64,000 nucleotides of DNA. Origin: Tricholoma matsutake. Lineage: Eukaryota > Basidiomycota > Agaricomycetes > Agaricales > Tricholomataceae. The position numbers and the translations under genes were made by a program. This document shows positions 1-11,479 of the stretch, piece by piece (the first letter of the stretch is position 1; every line of letters starts with the position of its first letter). The notes below the pieces were generated by a model, which was given only the letters and a program-made list of their open reading frames with translations, was not told where the DNA came from and did no database searches. The stretch lies in NCBI GenBank assembly GCA_026075535.2, contig AP026538.1:5394001-5458000 (forward strand), in the 5' to 3' direction.

Positions 1-251
1 ACAAGCATCTTAAATTGTTTCTTGTTGGTTTAGCTTCCACTAATCAGGTGAATTGTATTACAATGTTCGGCATGGTGCTGATTGAAATTTGTTGTGGGTG
101 TTATTATAAGTGTAGGATTATGTTTTTAACAGGTTTTGGTGTGTTTATCACCTTTATTTATCTTGGTGATGGTACATTACTAATGATATAGGTTCCTTAT
201 ATGTGCATGGATGTGCTTCTTTGTTTTGGCATGTTCTCCAATATTGCCAGT
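1..251. other. AT-rich sequence with no recognisable gene
   Basis: I see no coding pattern, terminal repeat or RNA gene here. Overlapping open frames on the minus strand are short and lack any family signature. Confidence 0.4.
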
Positions 252-400
252 TAGGGTGTAGCACGGGTATGGGTAAACCTGTGGTAAGTGGCCCACAGGT
301 TTGACAGGTATGGGTATGGTTGCCAAAATGCTGGACCTGTGACATACCGTACCTGTTTTGGCAGTGTCATGGGTATCCATGGTTATTTGAGTCACCAGCC
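252..400 (+). repeat. Relic of a TAGGG-type (hAT-like) element end
   Basis: The sequence begins TAGGGTGTAGCACGGGTATG and continues with GGGTAAACC. This resembles the left end of the complete element at 56,889-58,634, which begins TAGGGCACAGCATGGGTATG. No convincing right end or target duplication was found, so this is probably a decayed or short non-autonomous copy. Confidence 0.4.
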
Positions 401-499
401 ATAGAAGATGCTGGATATTGATCATCGTGAGAAATGATGACAAAATTGTCATCTGTAAGTATTTTTACTTTCTTTTTTCACAACTAATAGTTTTTTGGG

Positions 500-1690
500 T
501 CCTACTCCAGTGACACGAAGCACATGAAACCAGCCCAAACAACTTTTATCATCATTTGGGCCCCAGGTAAGTTGTTCTTTTGTTTTCCTTTACTCATCTA
601 ACTTCATTTTCATTGTTTACAGGTTTTAACTTACAATGACCCAACTACCACAATGACGATAATGACGACAGCCACCACCACCCCTACCACAGCATCACAG
701 CACCCCCAACCGCCACTGTGAGCAACTGCTCATGGGGTGGAAATGGGGAGCAATGAGATGGGATAGGAGGATGAGGATGAGGCATGAGCTCTGACGACGT
801 GTAGATACACGTTGTTTGGGGGCACACCATGCCGAATGAACAAACAGCACATGGGGATAGGATGGGATGGGATACGAGGATAAGGCACAGGCCCAAATGA
901 CACGTAGATACTCGTCGTTTGGGCCACAGGTATTTTTTCTTTCTGTTCCTTTCTTGTTTTCTTCATTAAAGTTACTTCTATTCTTATTATTTACAGGTTT
1001 TATCTCACAACAATATGACCACCCCAATGAATACATGGTAAGTTTTTTTCCTTTCATTTCCCTGTTACTAACCGAAACAACTTTAGGTAGTGATTTTACC
1101 ATTGATGATGACAACTGGCACCCCCTGACCCACCCCCCACCACTGCCACAAGCCCCTGCTCATGGGGTGGTTAGGTGGTAGGAAGACCATACACCCACAA
1201 TATGCCCACGACAGCAGCACCCCCAACTACAGCCACAAGCAACTGCTTACAGGGTGGAAACAGGGAGCAACGATGGGATGAGGATGGGGATGGGGATGGG
1301 GAAGATGAGCCACCAGCTGCAATGGGAGCAGCAGCAACAGCAGCAGCAATGAGGAGCCACCACCACCGCCACCACCACCACGGGCCAATGAGGGGAGGAC
1401 GATGACAGGGAGTGGGACAACAACATCGAGATGGTGGGACAGGCAGACAAGAATGGGGAGGGCCAGATGACAGGCACAAGGACGAGGATGGAGAGGCACC
1501 CACCACAACAGTGGGAAGGGGAGGGGAACAATGATGATGACAATGTGCCAGTGGGGAGGGTGGGGCCAACAGGATGGCAGGGAGGATGGGGAGGACACGA
1601 TGGGACTACAACAACAATAGGGTGACAATGGCCACATCACAACCCCCTCCCCTGTGTTTTGTGTGGGGGTGGGGTTTTCTCTTTTTAGTA
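500..1690 (+). CDS. Intron-rich module with xxQLLxGWK peptide repeats
   Basis: Three intron-like segments are visible on the plus strand: 567-622 (GTAAGT, CTAAC, TTTACAG), 930-996 (GTATTT to TTTACAG) and 1038-1086 (GTAAGT, CTAAC, TTTAG). The exons before the first two end in a self-complementary stretch (545-575 and 888-926, GCCCAAA...TTTGGGC) that can be read as PNDxxxIxxWAP. Later exon sequence encodes CEQLLMGWKWG (about 715-750) and HKQLLTGWKQG (about 1,228-1,262). Both match repeats encoded on the minus strand of elements A, B and C near 34, 44 and 53 kb. Asp-, His- and Pro-rich low-complexity stretches fill the rest. No start, complete frame or known domain was found. It is probably the cargo of a mobile element rather than a host gene; function unknown. 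Confidence 0.4.
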
Positions 1691-2040
1691 TTCTATACAA
1701 TTATTAAATAAATAAATCCCTCTGTCTCTCATCTTGAGTGGGGGTGTCTTTTTTTTGCATGTGAATAAGTAGCATAAGGCTTGGTATTATTCAAATTGTA
1801 GCTTAGGTATGTATATGGGGTGTTAGTCTGACTTAGTCAATACAAATACATGATATTTAACAACATAGAACATCAAATACAAGGGGAAAATATTGTCAAA
1901 ACCATGGTGTATATTACATGGTATCACACCTGCAGTGTTTCATGACAGACCATGGAAAACACCTGTCACCATGGTTGTGGTGTTAGGATGGGTGCGGTGT
2001 TGGCAGGTGCAGGTGCGGTGTGTGAAAGTTTACCCACAGT
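1691..2040. other. No gene seen
   Basis: AT-rich spacer. A short GTGTTAGGATGGGTGCGGTG stretch near 1,980 weakly recalls the TAGGG-type element ends, but I cannot delimit an element. Confidence 0.35.
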
Positions 2041-3060
2041 GATGATACTTGACCAGGAAACCCAAACAAAACCCACAATAAGGGCTCGAATAGTATAACA
2101 CTAGTTAGAGGAAGGTTGCAAGGTGGTACTAAATATCACCACTGTAAACCAAGGGTATGAAAACAACTCTAGAGGGTGTGCAGTGAAGTCCAATGAGGTT
2201 TGAAAGTATTTGAAGCGTTGTGATGATGTTCGAGAGAAATTCAATAATGATCAAGAGTGTGCAAAGCACTGCGACAGCGTTCAAGGGAATTTTAGTGAAG
2301 TTTGGGAGTGTGCAAAGAGTGTAATGAAGTTTGAAGAGTGTGCAAAGAGGTCCGACGATGTTCAAAGAAGTTTGAAGAGGTGCGATGATGTTCGAAGAAG
2401 TTCAAAGGCCTTTATAGAAGACGAAGATGCTTTCAATGGTGGCCAAGGATAAACTATAAAGATGTAGAAAGGTGTCGAGAGAGGATAGACAATATGCAAT
2501 GGTTTCGAGAAGCTAGTACAAAGAGGTCGAGGAAATTTGGCATAAAACACTGAATTTTGAGACTAAGTTGAGACACTTGGACTCAAGAGAATGGCTCTTA
2601 AATCAGACAATTGGTGTGAGAGGACGATGTATCCCCTTTTCTAAGTAGCTAGTACAAGGCCATATATGTTTGGGAGAAGTGATACTAAAAAGGAAATAAA
2701 ACATGAGGAATACATGAGGCAAGATATAAAACAATAGAGAATCTTTGCAAATCATAGAATAAATGAAAGAAGATAAGAAGGGAAATGTCTAGAGGCATGA
2801 TTTCTCACTGGTACCTGTCCCCATTGATCCAATATATCATCAAGATGTCAAAGTGCCACAATCATGTCCTAAAATCCCATTGTTGTGTCTCCTCATGTCT
2901 GGTGGTGCTCGATATGCAATGCACTAACTCTTACAAGGTGTGCTGCATGTATCCGAAGGGCAGTGCGATAGGTGTGCAGCAGCCAAAGGCGTTCAAAGTG
3001 CTGCAAAGTTGTTTGAAGTTGTTTGAAGTTGTTTGAAGTTGTTTGAGATTGTTTAACAAG
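2041..3060 (+). repeat. LTR-like repeat copy a (TGATGATACT terminus)
   Basis: It starts TGATGATACTTGACCAGGAA, followed by an AACACTAGTTAGAGGAAGG-type stretch that is shared with copies at 17.0, 26.0 and (reverse) 59.5 kb. The middle has degenerate repeats of GTTTGAAGAGTGTGCAAAG, and the end has four tandem GTTTGAAGTT units (3,005-3,045). The family looks like roughly 1-1.4 kb LTRs, but the tail of this copy is not clearly delimited and no target duplication was found. Confidence 0.5.
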
Positions 3061-3068
3061 GCCCATGA

Positions 3069-3838
3069 AAACCAGCTGATGAAAATCAAGTACGGTCCCC
3101 AATTGTTAATCCTGGTTTAAGCAATTGGCAACCAGAAGTAACTCAATGGTCAAATAACAGCTGTGCTTATGATGCCATAGTAACTGTTCTTTTCAATGCA
3201 TGGAGAGAACAACCTATGATTCATTCAGTGTCATGGGCTGAAATAAACAATAACTTAATGGCAGCACTAATACATGGATTCAACAACCATGCTAACAGAC
3301 CTGCTCCTGGTCAATGTCATCTCTCTTTAAAAGATGTACAAGATTACATGAGAAGAGGGCTTATTTGAAAGTCTACTGAATTTGAGTTTGGACACTTCAC
3401 AAGCATTGCATCAGTCCTAATCCATCTTCTGAAACATAACCAAACAATAACTTCATCTGTGCAAACATGTTCTGAAGAGAACCACCATGCAATGACAGAA
3501 ACAAACAATAGAACCTGTCTGATTACTACATTACCAGCTCAACAGCAAAGTTTGCAAAATCATCTAAATAACTTCACACTTTCATTGCCTTCAAGATGTG
3601 TAATATGTGCCCAACCACAAATAAGGTGCACCATGTTCAAGCACCACCCTCCACTTCTTGCATTTGAATGGTCAAACAATGAAATCCCTGACTTAGATGA
3701 AGTTATCACCATTGTGGTAAACACCATGACTGTGAGGTACATTCTGAGAGGAATAATACACCACCAGGACAACCATTTTACCGCTCACATCAAGCTTTCT
3801 TCTGGCACTTGGTTCCATGTTGGTATAGTAACAACATG
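3069..3838 (+). pseudogene. Ubiquitin-protease-like (C19-type) cysteine protease fragment
   Basis: A single frame runs from about 3,069 to the stop at 3,836-3,838, broken only by an in-frame TGA at 3,366-3,368. The Cys box is QWSNNSCAYDAIVTVLFNAW (Cys codon 3,162). The His box is HFTAHIKLSSGTWFHVGI near the end. In the agaricomycete repeat-associated SCAYD proteases I know, the last motif is WFHDGI; here the Asp is Val, so the triad is probably incomplete. Two CxxC-like Cys pairs in the middle could bind zinc. An upstream stop at 3,066 and the adjoining LTR-like repeat suggest 5' truncation. If once active, it would cleave peptide or isopeptide bonds; its role in these mobile loci is not known. 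Confidence 0.6.
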
Positions 3839-4245
3839 ATCATTACTTTTGCAACAACCACTGTGGACCTGGTGGGGCCTGTTTTTCATTTGTTTAGTTC
3901 AGGAAACCCAGATTTTATAATATATATGTATGGCTGAATTAAGGGTGGATGAATTTGGGATGACTTTCCAGCTGCAATGTTCCAAACACTTAGGGTATGA
4001 ATTTCATATACAGTACATTTCTACTTTTTATGCCAAGTCGGTGTGGTGGAATAACATACCAGGAGTGGCTGAAATATATGGGATGATTTTTCACTTCAAC
4101 AATGATAGGAATTTCACACAATTTGGGCCAGGTGAATTTAAGCATTGAATTTTGGGCTGAATTTTGGCTTGGTGGCATGTTCTCGATGCTTTGAGAAACA
4201 ACTAAGAAACTTTATTTAAGACAGCTATACAAATACAATGTGGAG
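3839..4245. other. Intergenic, no gene seen
   Basis: Contains GAATTT(T/C)GG-rich sequence (3,940-4,170) with several loosely repeated AATTT segments, but no recognisable coding or terminal-repeat signal. Confidence 0.35.
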
Positions 4246-6260
4246 TCATTTTGTAACATGTGGCCATGCAGAAGATGTGCTGTGATTGACAATGGCCCAC
4301 CTCCCACAATCCATGATCCGTCCAATGACACATTTCACCTGGTTGAGGTTGATGAATTCCATGGATCCAAAGTCTTCATAATATTTGATCCCATCCACAG
4401 TGGGGTTGATTAGTTTAACTGACTTGATAAGTGCATAGACAAGCATTTGGGGCTGGACTCAGTCATATTGCAACTCAGGAATGCTGATGATAAGAAGGTG
4501 AAGTAGTTGGCCAAAGAAGTCACACAGTTCAAACTCAGATGTTTGGTGTCATTGATGAGCGAATTTATCAACCAAAAGCTGATACTAAAATAGAAATATA
4601 TCAATGTGTACCATATCAGATACATCAACACATACCTGGACAAATGACATGACATGGCTATCAGATTGGAGTGGGTTAAGCTCACGAGCATGCATAACAT
4701 CCCCACCTTCAAGCTGGTATACCTGGCCATACTGAATAAATTGAGAATCCTTTGGGATGAACTGACAAATTGTTTGGGCAGTTACATCAAAGCAAGTTGC
4801 AAGCAACACAGTAAGTTTCATCCATAGAGAGTGGTTGATAAAATCAGTGGATTGCATTGGAGGAGTAAGAACATATAGCAGATCTGAAACTAATGTAAAT
4901 TTGTGGATTTGTTGAGGGATAGAAGACATACATAAAGGCAGTGTTAAATTCCAGTCATGAGATGTAGGTGGTTGAAGGCATAGTTTCTCATCCAGATTGT
5001 ATAGGAGGGTGATGTGGGTTAACTGTGCATGCAATGTAATATATCTGTTGATGCTTGGGTAGGGGAACCATTGACTCCTGATGTTGTGAAGGATGTTGCC
5101 ACAATAGTGTTCCATTGGGAATGCCCAATAGGCCCAGACTGGGCCCATAGCTCTGATTGTTGGAGCAATATGCAGCAAGGCATGAACAGTGAGTGGGCAG
5201 CATGAAACATGATCTGGATCATCTAGACAGTAGAACCTGGCAAGCCATTAAACAAAAATTAAACAAAATTTTATTGAAGTGAGAGGTGGAAGCAAAGCAC
5301 ATACCACTCATAGTCTTGAACCCAGTTCTGGAAATTCTGGTTGAGGTTGTCAATTTCTTCATGCTGCAATAATGCATGATTTCAAGGTCAATGTGATGTG
5401 AAAGCAGTTGAATGAGTTTCATGAAATGGTTGAAATAGCATTCATTCAGGAAGTGGCCTTTAAGAAGCATGGGTGCAAGGTATAACACAGCAATCATTTG
5501 CACCTTCTCTAACGCAATGTTGGGGATGTGGGACCCAAATGCAGCAGGAATCGTTTCCCCAGCCTGAATGAATGGTTGCCTCTCCAATTGCTTCCCAGAC
5601 AGTTTTCATAATCACATAGTCCTGCCCATCGTGATCCAAGTCCTTGAATTTCCCAGTCCACAGGAGAACCAGATTAGGGATTAGATTCACCCAGATGAGA
5701 TGCATGAAGTTGTAGGGGAATGAAGTTGGAAAGGAGAGGGAGCTTAATGCACTGAGCAATGGCATGCCTTTGATGCCAAACTTAGTGGAAATTTTATTGA
5801 AATCTTTGCTAGTTGAAGCAGATTGAACCATCTCTGCTTGTTCAAGGAATGATGCATGATTGCAGAGCAGAAGAGCAGATGGGCTGTATGAATCCTGAGA
5901 GCCTGGAAAGAAAGAATGATCCAAGGGCACGTAATGTGTTTTTGTGCCAGGTTTGCAGATCCCTCAAATTTCACACATTCGACATGGAGCAATTGTGTTA
6001 TGTCCCTTCATATGCATAATCAACAAGACTGCTGGAATATCACCAAAAATGACAATTAAAAATGTGTGGAGAATGAAAATCGACCACAAGAGTGCATTGA
6101 ATGCCGAGACTCCAATTTCAGGCTGGAGAAGTTCCTGGACAACCAGTGATAATGCCCCATTACTGTTGAATACAGTGATGAAACACTTGCTACATAGTTC
6201 AACAGACTTATTACTATACTTGTTAGATTGTAGATATTATGACTGAAATTTGTTTACTTC
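4246..6260 (-). pseudogene. Tnp2-type (CACTA/Plavaka-like) transposase, C-terminal two thirds
   Basis: Several frames in order on the minus strand match the Tnp2/Plavaka class. From the upstream end: GDIPAVLLIMHMKGHNTIAP with CRMC (about 6,060-5,960); FGIKGMPLLSALSSLSFP followed by FMHLIWVNLIPNLVLLWTG (about 5,790-5,650); IPAAFGSHIPNIALEKVQM (about 5,560-5,500); IRAMGPVWAYWAFPMEHYCG (about 5,160-5,095); and a tail CVIGRIMDCGRWAIVNHSTS ending near 4,246. These are the DDE-catalytic and C-terminal regions of a cut-and-paste transposase. Frame changes between blocks reflect short introns plus decay. The N-terminal zinc finger and first third are missing. No TIRs were recognised around it. Confidence 0.7.
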
Positions 6261-6544
6261 ATATCTCGCTTCATACTATAGCTATTGCTTAGATTTTTGG
6301 ACCCAGACGTAGGGGGTAACACAGACGCGATGTAGTGGACACCTAGTTTCACGCCTCGCAGTTTCCTGGCACAACAGGAACAAACAAAAGCAAAATCCTA
6401 CTATGTCTGGGAAACCAGACACGAGATTGATTTGGATAAAGTGCAATACACATTACTATTATTGAACCTGTGTTATAAGTGTGTTGCAGACAGTTGAATT
6501 GAGTTGCTGACTAGTGTTATACACTAGTAGAATTTGTCATAAGC
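6261..6544. other. No gene seen
   Basis: Short spacer with slightly more CpG than its neighbours (about 6,300-6,360). Nothing recognisable. Confidence 0.35.
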
Positions 6545-7234
6545 TTTAACAATTACCTCCTCTTCATCTTCCATGTTCAAGTTCTCTTCTGTGATGCTCA
6601 CTTCCTCTTCATCTTCCTCCCTCTCCTCCCACTCGATAAATTGGACATGGTTGGTTTCCCAGCATACTCAACCAATCCGCTCAATGCGCTCTGTGATTTG
6701 GCAGGATTGGTGCACCATCGACAAGCTGTACTGATCATGGCCGTCTGCATCATCTGGTAAGTGCATTGGAGAAGAACAGGGAGAGAGAGGTGACCTGGAT
6801 CAGGTGGGAAGGGCATTGGAGAAGAACGAGGAGGTAGTTCTTGTGTTACAGGTGTTGGGGAATGCCATGCTGACAAGGACTCATCAAGGTTGATGGTGCA
6901 AGGTGATGCCACAGATGGAGAATCATGGCAGACCCAAGATGGCCCTGCCTTGCTCATAGAAAAGTCATTGTATTCAAAAAATGTCTCTCCAGTTTCACCT
7001 GAGGGTTTTTCGGATGAAGGTCTGTCTGGCCAGAAAGCTTTTCTTGACAAAAATGCTTGATGAGCTGGTGCAGGGTGCCCAATGAGCTCCTGCTTCCCAG
7101 CATGGTGAGCAGGAGACATTTGTTGGACTTTGGAGCCTTGCTTACAACTACATAATAATGAACAATTTTGAGAAAGAACATTGGCTGCCAACAGTGCTGA
7201 TCTCTATCCATTCAGATGTCCAAGTTCAAGTTTC
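6545..7234 (-). pseudogene. Uncharacterised protein remnant with acidic C-terminus
   Basis: One minus-strand frame reads FIEWEEREEDEEEVSITEEN and ends shortly after (about 6,650-6,525). An upstream frame includes LDIWMDRDQHCWQPMFFLK (about 7,225-7,165). The strong acidic bias and coherent phrasing suggest real coding descent, but I recognise no family. Frames disagree, so introns or frameshifts are present. It lies just upstream of the Tnp2-type remnant on the same strand and could be a partner ORF of that element; this is only inferred from position. Confidence 0.3.
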
Positions 7235-7954
7235 CGGGTTACATAAAGAGAGCAACCACATGCACATAGATGCTTAGGAGATGGAGCCATGAGGCCATAA
7301 AAGAGAATAAAATAGGGATGGCAGTTTTATTTTGTAACAAAGACATTCAGGGAAGCATCAGGACTATGATCTGTTTTTGAGACTAGTCAAACTAAGATCC
7401 AGGAAAGAAAATGGTGATTTAAGGCACCTGAAAGTATTGGACCAGGAGAGCTTGCAAATATGAATAATAGAATGAGGGTAAAGGTCATTTGAAGGATCCA
7501 GTGCTGTGTGTGGGAAATGTTAGATGAGAAGACAGAAATGACAGTAAGATAAGAAAGAAAAAGATGCATACATTTTGCTCTTGATGTCTTCTCCTTGAAT
7601 ATTTCCTTCCTTGTGCAATGCTCCACCATTGTCTTGTGAAGCTCGAGATGGGGAACTCTGGTCCATAGATTCCGTGCACAATCGTTGTCAACATGCATGC
7701 CAAATGATGGAAGTCGAGACTCAAGGTTGAGAAACAAACTCAAAGCTTGAAAGCAGTGTCCATAGTCAATCAACAGGAATTTCATGAGGAATATGAGGAT
7801 TACTTACCAATATTAATGAAACACACTGAAATGAATGTGCAAATGATAGGCCACACTGGAAACATCAGAAAACCACCAGAGGCCTGGAGAATGAAACAAT
7901 GATGCCAACCCAGGAACAAGGTCCTGATCCAAGGATAACTGGGGACACCTAGAC
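7235..7954. other. No recognisable gene
   Basis: Minus-strand frames around 7,570-7,785 are open, for example LESRLPSFGMHVDNDCARNL, but match nothing I know. Possible intron borders are present; no confident call. Confidence 0.3.
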
Positions 7955-8790
7955 TTGATGAGGGCTGACACCGAATGAGGAGAAGAAATGACTGATGCCA
8001 AATTGAGTCATTAGGGAGACATAGAATGTCTCACCCAAGGTGCAGGAAACCTGAGATCCGAAAGGACAAGCAGAACCATGGATGCCTCGATGGTTTGATG
8101 AGGGCTGACACCACATGCACAAGAGTTGGAAAAAATGACTGATGCCAAATTGGGTCATTAGGGTGATGTATGACATCTACCCAAGGTGAGAGGGGATATG
8201 GGAAATGGAGTCTTGCAGAGGGTTAGAGAGAGATAAGAAAACAGAGGCTTGCAGAAAGTGAGAGAGCTTGGGCACATGTAGAAGCTTGAACATGGCAGGT
8301 GAGTTTAGGGCAGGTAACAATGACTTCTGTTGATCTTCACAAAGTTCCATGCAGGTGTGGCTGTGTAACATTTGCCTGCAGTTAACCCTAACCCTAAGAA
8401 TTTAGGGCAGGCAGTAACAATGTAATGTGTTGACTTCAGTCATGACTCAGCCATTCATTTTCTCTTCAACATCAACCAATGGTGAGTTTCCCTCTTGTTT
8501 TCTTTTCTTATCTCTCTTTTGCCTTCTGCAAGCCTCCATTGGCCATAGCCCTCTCTTGTAGGGTTGACGTTCTATGTCGCCCTAATGACCCAATTTGGCA
8601 TCAGTTGTTTTTTCCAACTCTTGTGCATGTGGTGTCAGCCCACATCAAACCATCGAGGCATCCACGGTTCTGCTTGTTCTTTGGATCTCAGGTTTCCTGC
8701 ACCTTGGGTGAGATGTTCTACGTCTCCCTAATGACTCGATTTGGCATCAGTCACTTCCTCGTCAACCCTCATCTCTGCTTGGATGTCGTT
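7955..8790. repeat. Long imperfect inverted repeat (fold-back structure)
   Basis: The arm at about 7,955-8,245 is repeated in reverse complement at about 8,500-8,790. Shared landmarks are ATGACTGATGCCAAATTG (7,989 and 8,131), CACCCAAGGTGCAGGAAACC (8,033) and TTTTCTTATCTCTCT (8,503), each with its complement in the other arm. The first arm itself holds two direct copies of the GACTGATGCCAAATT block about 140 bp apart. The spacer is about 250 bp and has a two-unit TTAGGG-like stretch at 8,384-8,397. It is probably a decayed non-autonomous TIR element; no target duplication was identified. Confidence 0.6.
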
Positions 8791-10145
8791 CATTTATCCT
8801 GCTGGGTGAGACATCTGCCATCCTCTCAAGCATGGAATGGCCCTTGCATTTTTTTCTTTAGCTTTAGATTATTATTGTTTGAACAATCACTGAGGTATCC
8901 ATTCATGCAATCTAAGTGTTACCCAATCTCATGTCATTTGCTTCAGTTTTTTGCTAGCTGCGGTATAAGTTCTTATGGCCCCCCTCATCAACATCACTCC
9001 CAAAAAGCTTATGTGAAATCCTTCTCTATTGTTACACAATAAACACTTCTTGTCTCATAAGTAACATTGTTCACTGGCTAGACCAATGGTATGCCTGATC
9101 ACTTGTTCCTGTAGCTATAGTCCCATCCGATGGTTTAGTTGGTGCTGTCATATGTGATGGAGAGTATATAGTTACCAGTCCAAATGCAAATACCATCTTT
9201 TATCCTCCTCTGGGTGGTGATCATAGTCTTTTCGTGAGGGCAAACCTTTGCTTCAGGGATGATGACCTGCTTCAATGGCCACATGCATGGGTACCTGACT
9301 ACCCTCACCTTCCATGAATACCACTTGTCCCTGCACAAACCAACCCATTATCGATCATGTGGATGCCAGATCATCATGATTTCATTATGGATAATGGCAT
9401 CCTCACAGAAATAGGAAAACTCCACCCTTCCCAGTTCCTTGAGATGCAACAGCTGTGTATTGCTCTTCACAAATGCACCGTAAAATCAAAATTTTCAAAG
9501 GAACTCCTCACACAGTGAGACCATCGGATGTGGAAAATCATCTGGTATTTCAGCCACTGAGATGAAGAAATTGAGTAGAAAGTAATCCATTTAGGGTAGA
9601 ATTTTCGTCCTTTATGGCTGTTGAAAAAGAATAAAAATCATCTGGTTTTTGGAGAAAAACACCACTTAAAAGTTGTAAAAATTCTCCCTCAGAATGGATA
9701 AGTTAAGAGGTTGAAAACACCTCGAAATTTGTCTGTATTCATACCCCATCAAATTCATCCCTGGGTATGACTTCCATCTTTTTAATGGAGTAACTAACTA
9801 CATTTCAAGTAGCTGGATTTTGCCCTTTTTTTGTGAGATTTTCAGAGGGTCAGGAAAGTGGTTATCCATCCACTTTGCAGGGCTATTTCATCATGCCATA
9901 GTGAGTTTTCATGCTGTCAATGAAGTATTTTCATAACTTGCCAACTGAAACTATTCATACATCTAACGATGAGTTTTCACAACAGTGGAGTGAAAATTAT
10001 TCAAACACTTAGGGGCAATTCTTGTGACAGTAACCATTAAAAATTAGAGTTGAATTACATCCAGTTTAATACAGGAAATGTCACCTTTAATGACAAAAAT
10101 TCAACATCTTGCAAATGAGAAAATACCCACTCATATGCAACAAAA
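8791..10145. other. Long stretch without recognisable gene
   Basis: Small frames occur on both strands, for example minus 9,135-9,338, but none carries a family signature. From 9,500 to 10,070 the sequence is AT-rich with recurring GAAAA/TTTTC motifs. I see no TIR or LTR ends. Confidence 0.35.
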
Positions 10146-11234
10146 ATACTTAGGCATCCTCCTCATTATTGCCTTTGAATTCCCCATTTCCAGCTTCAGC
10201 CTTGTCATCCTCCATGTCACCTTTGAATTCCCCATTTTCAGCTTCAAGCTCTTCATCCTCAACATTGCCTTCAAATTCTCCATTTCTAGCTTCAGCCTTG
10301 TCATCACCCATGTCACCATTTAGAGACTCCTCACGACCATTTCTCCCTGCATTGTTTGCATTACCAAGTTCTTGGAAATATCCCTGTTTATGTGCATAAG
10401 CGCTCTTGTTCTTGAGACTAGACTTGATGAATTCTTCAATTGCCCACCCATGTGGGAATTGCTTGAAATACTCATGGTGTTCTCAAGCCTAGGGGATCTA
10501 GGTGAAAGGGAATTTATGCAAGATTGGCAATCAACAACATACCACCCCAATGACCTGGGCAATAAGGTGCTTGAGTTGGCAGTGCCATTTAATCCTATAG
10601 TCAAGCCCAGCCTTGTTGACTGCATCTTGAACACAGCGCTGCAAATCCTCAGATAAGAATAAGTGTAAAAAAAGAAAGTAACTCACTCAAAGGGCACCAT
10701 ATAACTCATCATCATCTGCAAGGCCCATTTTAGCCCACAGGCTGAATCCATTGCCAGCAGAGCCCTTCTCTGGCCATGGTATCATTGGACTGACATTTTC
10801 TTTCATGGCATTGGCCTTATGCAAGGCTGCATTCTCAGCTAAAAGGGTCAACATGGTATATCACAGAGGAGAGCAATGGGACTCACCTGTAAGTTGTTTG
10901 ATCTTGGTGGCAAAGACTTCTTCATTTGATTCACCTATTGAAGTGAAGCAATAAGGAAAAGTCTCAACAGAAATAAAATACTCACTTCAGGAACTTTGCT
11001 TCTTGAGCAGCTCCTTATTCACTGTCTTGCTAATGGCAGTGTTGCCTCACTTATTTGACTTTGCCTCTATTCAAGTGAAGTGATAAATAAGGGCCTCGAT
11101 GGAAACAAAGTACAATACTAACTTACAGCACTGGGCTTCCTGATCAAATTCTCTTTTGTTTTCTGGCTGCTAGTGGTCGACGCTAACTTTGCCTTCGCAA
11201 TTTGTTTGGATTTCGCTGTTGAAGCTTTAGCCAT
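10146..11234 (-). CDS. Uncharacterised multi-exon agaricomycete repeat-family protein
   Basis: The start ATG is at 11,234-11,232 (MAKASTAKSKQIAKAKLAST). Exons are separated by short GT..AG introns: AENAALHKANAMKENVSPMI then IPWPEKGSAGNGFSLWAKMG (about 10,840-10,720), a region with DLQRCVQDAVNKAGLDYRIKW (first 20: DLQRCVQDAVNKAGLDYRIK; about 10,640-10,580), EHHEYFKQFPHGWAIEEFIK with KNKSAYAHKQGYF (about 10,485-10,375), and an acidic tail of GEFEGNVEDEELEAENGEFK-type repeats ending at 10,146. The Lys-rich start, WAxxGLxDDDExY, WAxEEFxKxxLKNKxxYAxKQGY and acidic tail recall a common agaricomycete family of unknown function. Stops inside the second and later exons, including TGA, suggest a pseudogene. 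The protein may be nuclear, judging only from its charge. Confidence 0.5.
10170..10320. repeat. ~48-bp coding minisatellite
   Basis: About three copies of a unit containing GAATTCCCCATTTCCAGCTT and CTTGTCATCCTCCATGTCAC lie in tandem. On the minus strand they encode the acidic repeats GDMEDDKAEAGNGEFKGN of the gene above. Confidence 0.7.
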
Positions 11235-11252
11235 GACAGTAGGTTGAGGAAG

Positions 11253-11400
11253 AGATACGATGATGATACTCAACTCAGGAAAACCACCAAAACAGCCAAT
11301 GAGGCAACCAATGATATTTGCATGAGTCAGAGGAAGGGTGCAAGACATTCTGAATGTTCATGGTCCAACCTATGGAAAGACAACCAGAGCAGCCTGTGAT
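11253..11400 (+). repeat. LTR-like repeat copy b, 5' end only
   Basis: GATGATACTCAACTCAGGAA followed by ACCACCAAAACAGCCAATGAGG and AGTCAGAGGAAGGGTGCAAG matches the reverse-strand start of the copy at 57,387-58,577. It stops after about 140 bp. Confidence 0.55.
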
Positions 11401-11479
11401 GGTTTCCCAGCTTCCTGGTTCCCAGGTTTTGCACAACCCAGGAAACCATAAAAACTGAAAAAAAAAATGGAAACTAAAT

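Noticed and set aside
8384..8397. TTAGGG-like telomeric repeat
   Set aside because: Only two units (CCCTAACCCTAA) and internal to an inverted repeat; too short to indicate a telomere.
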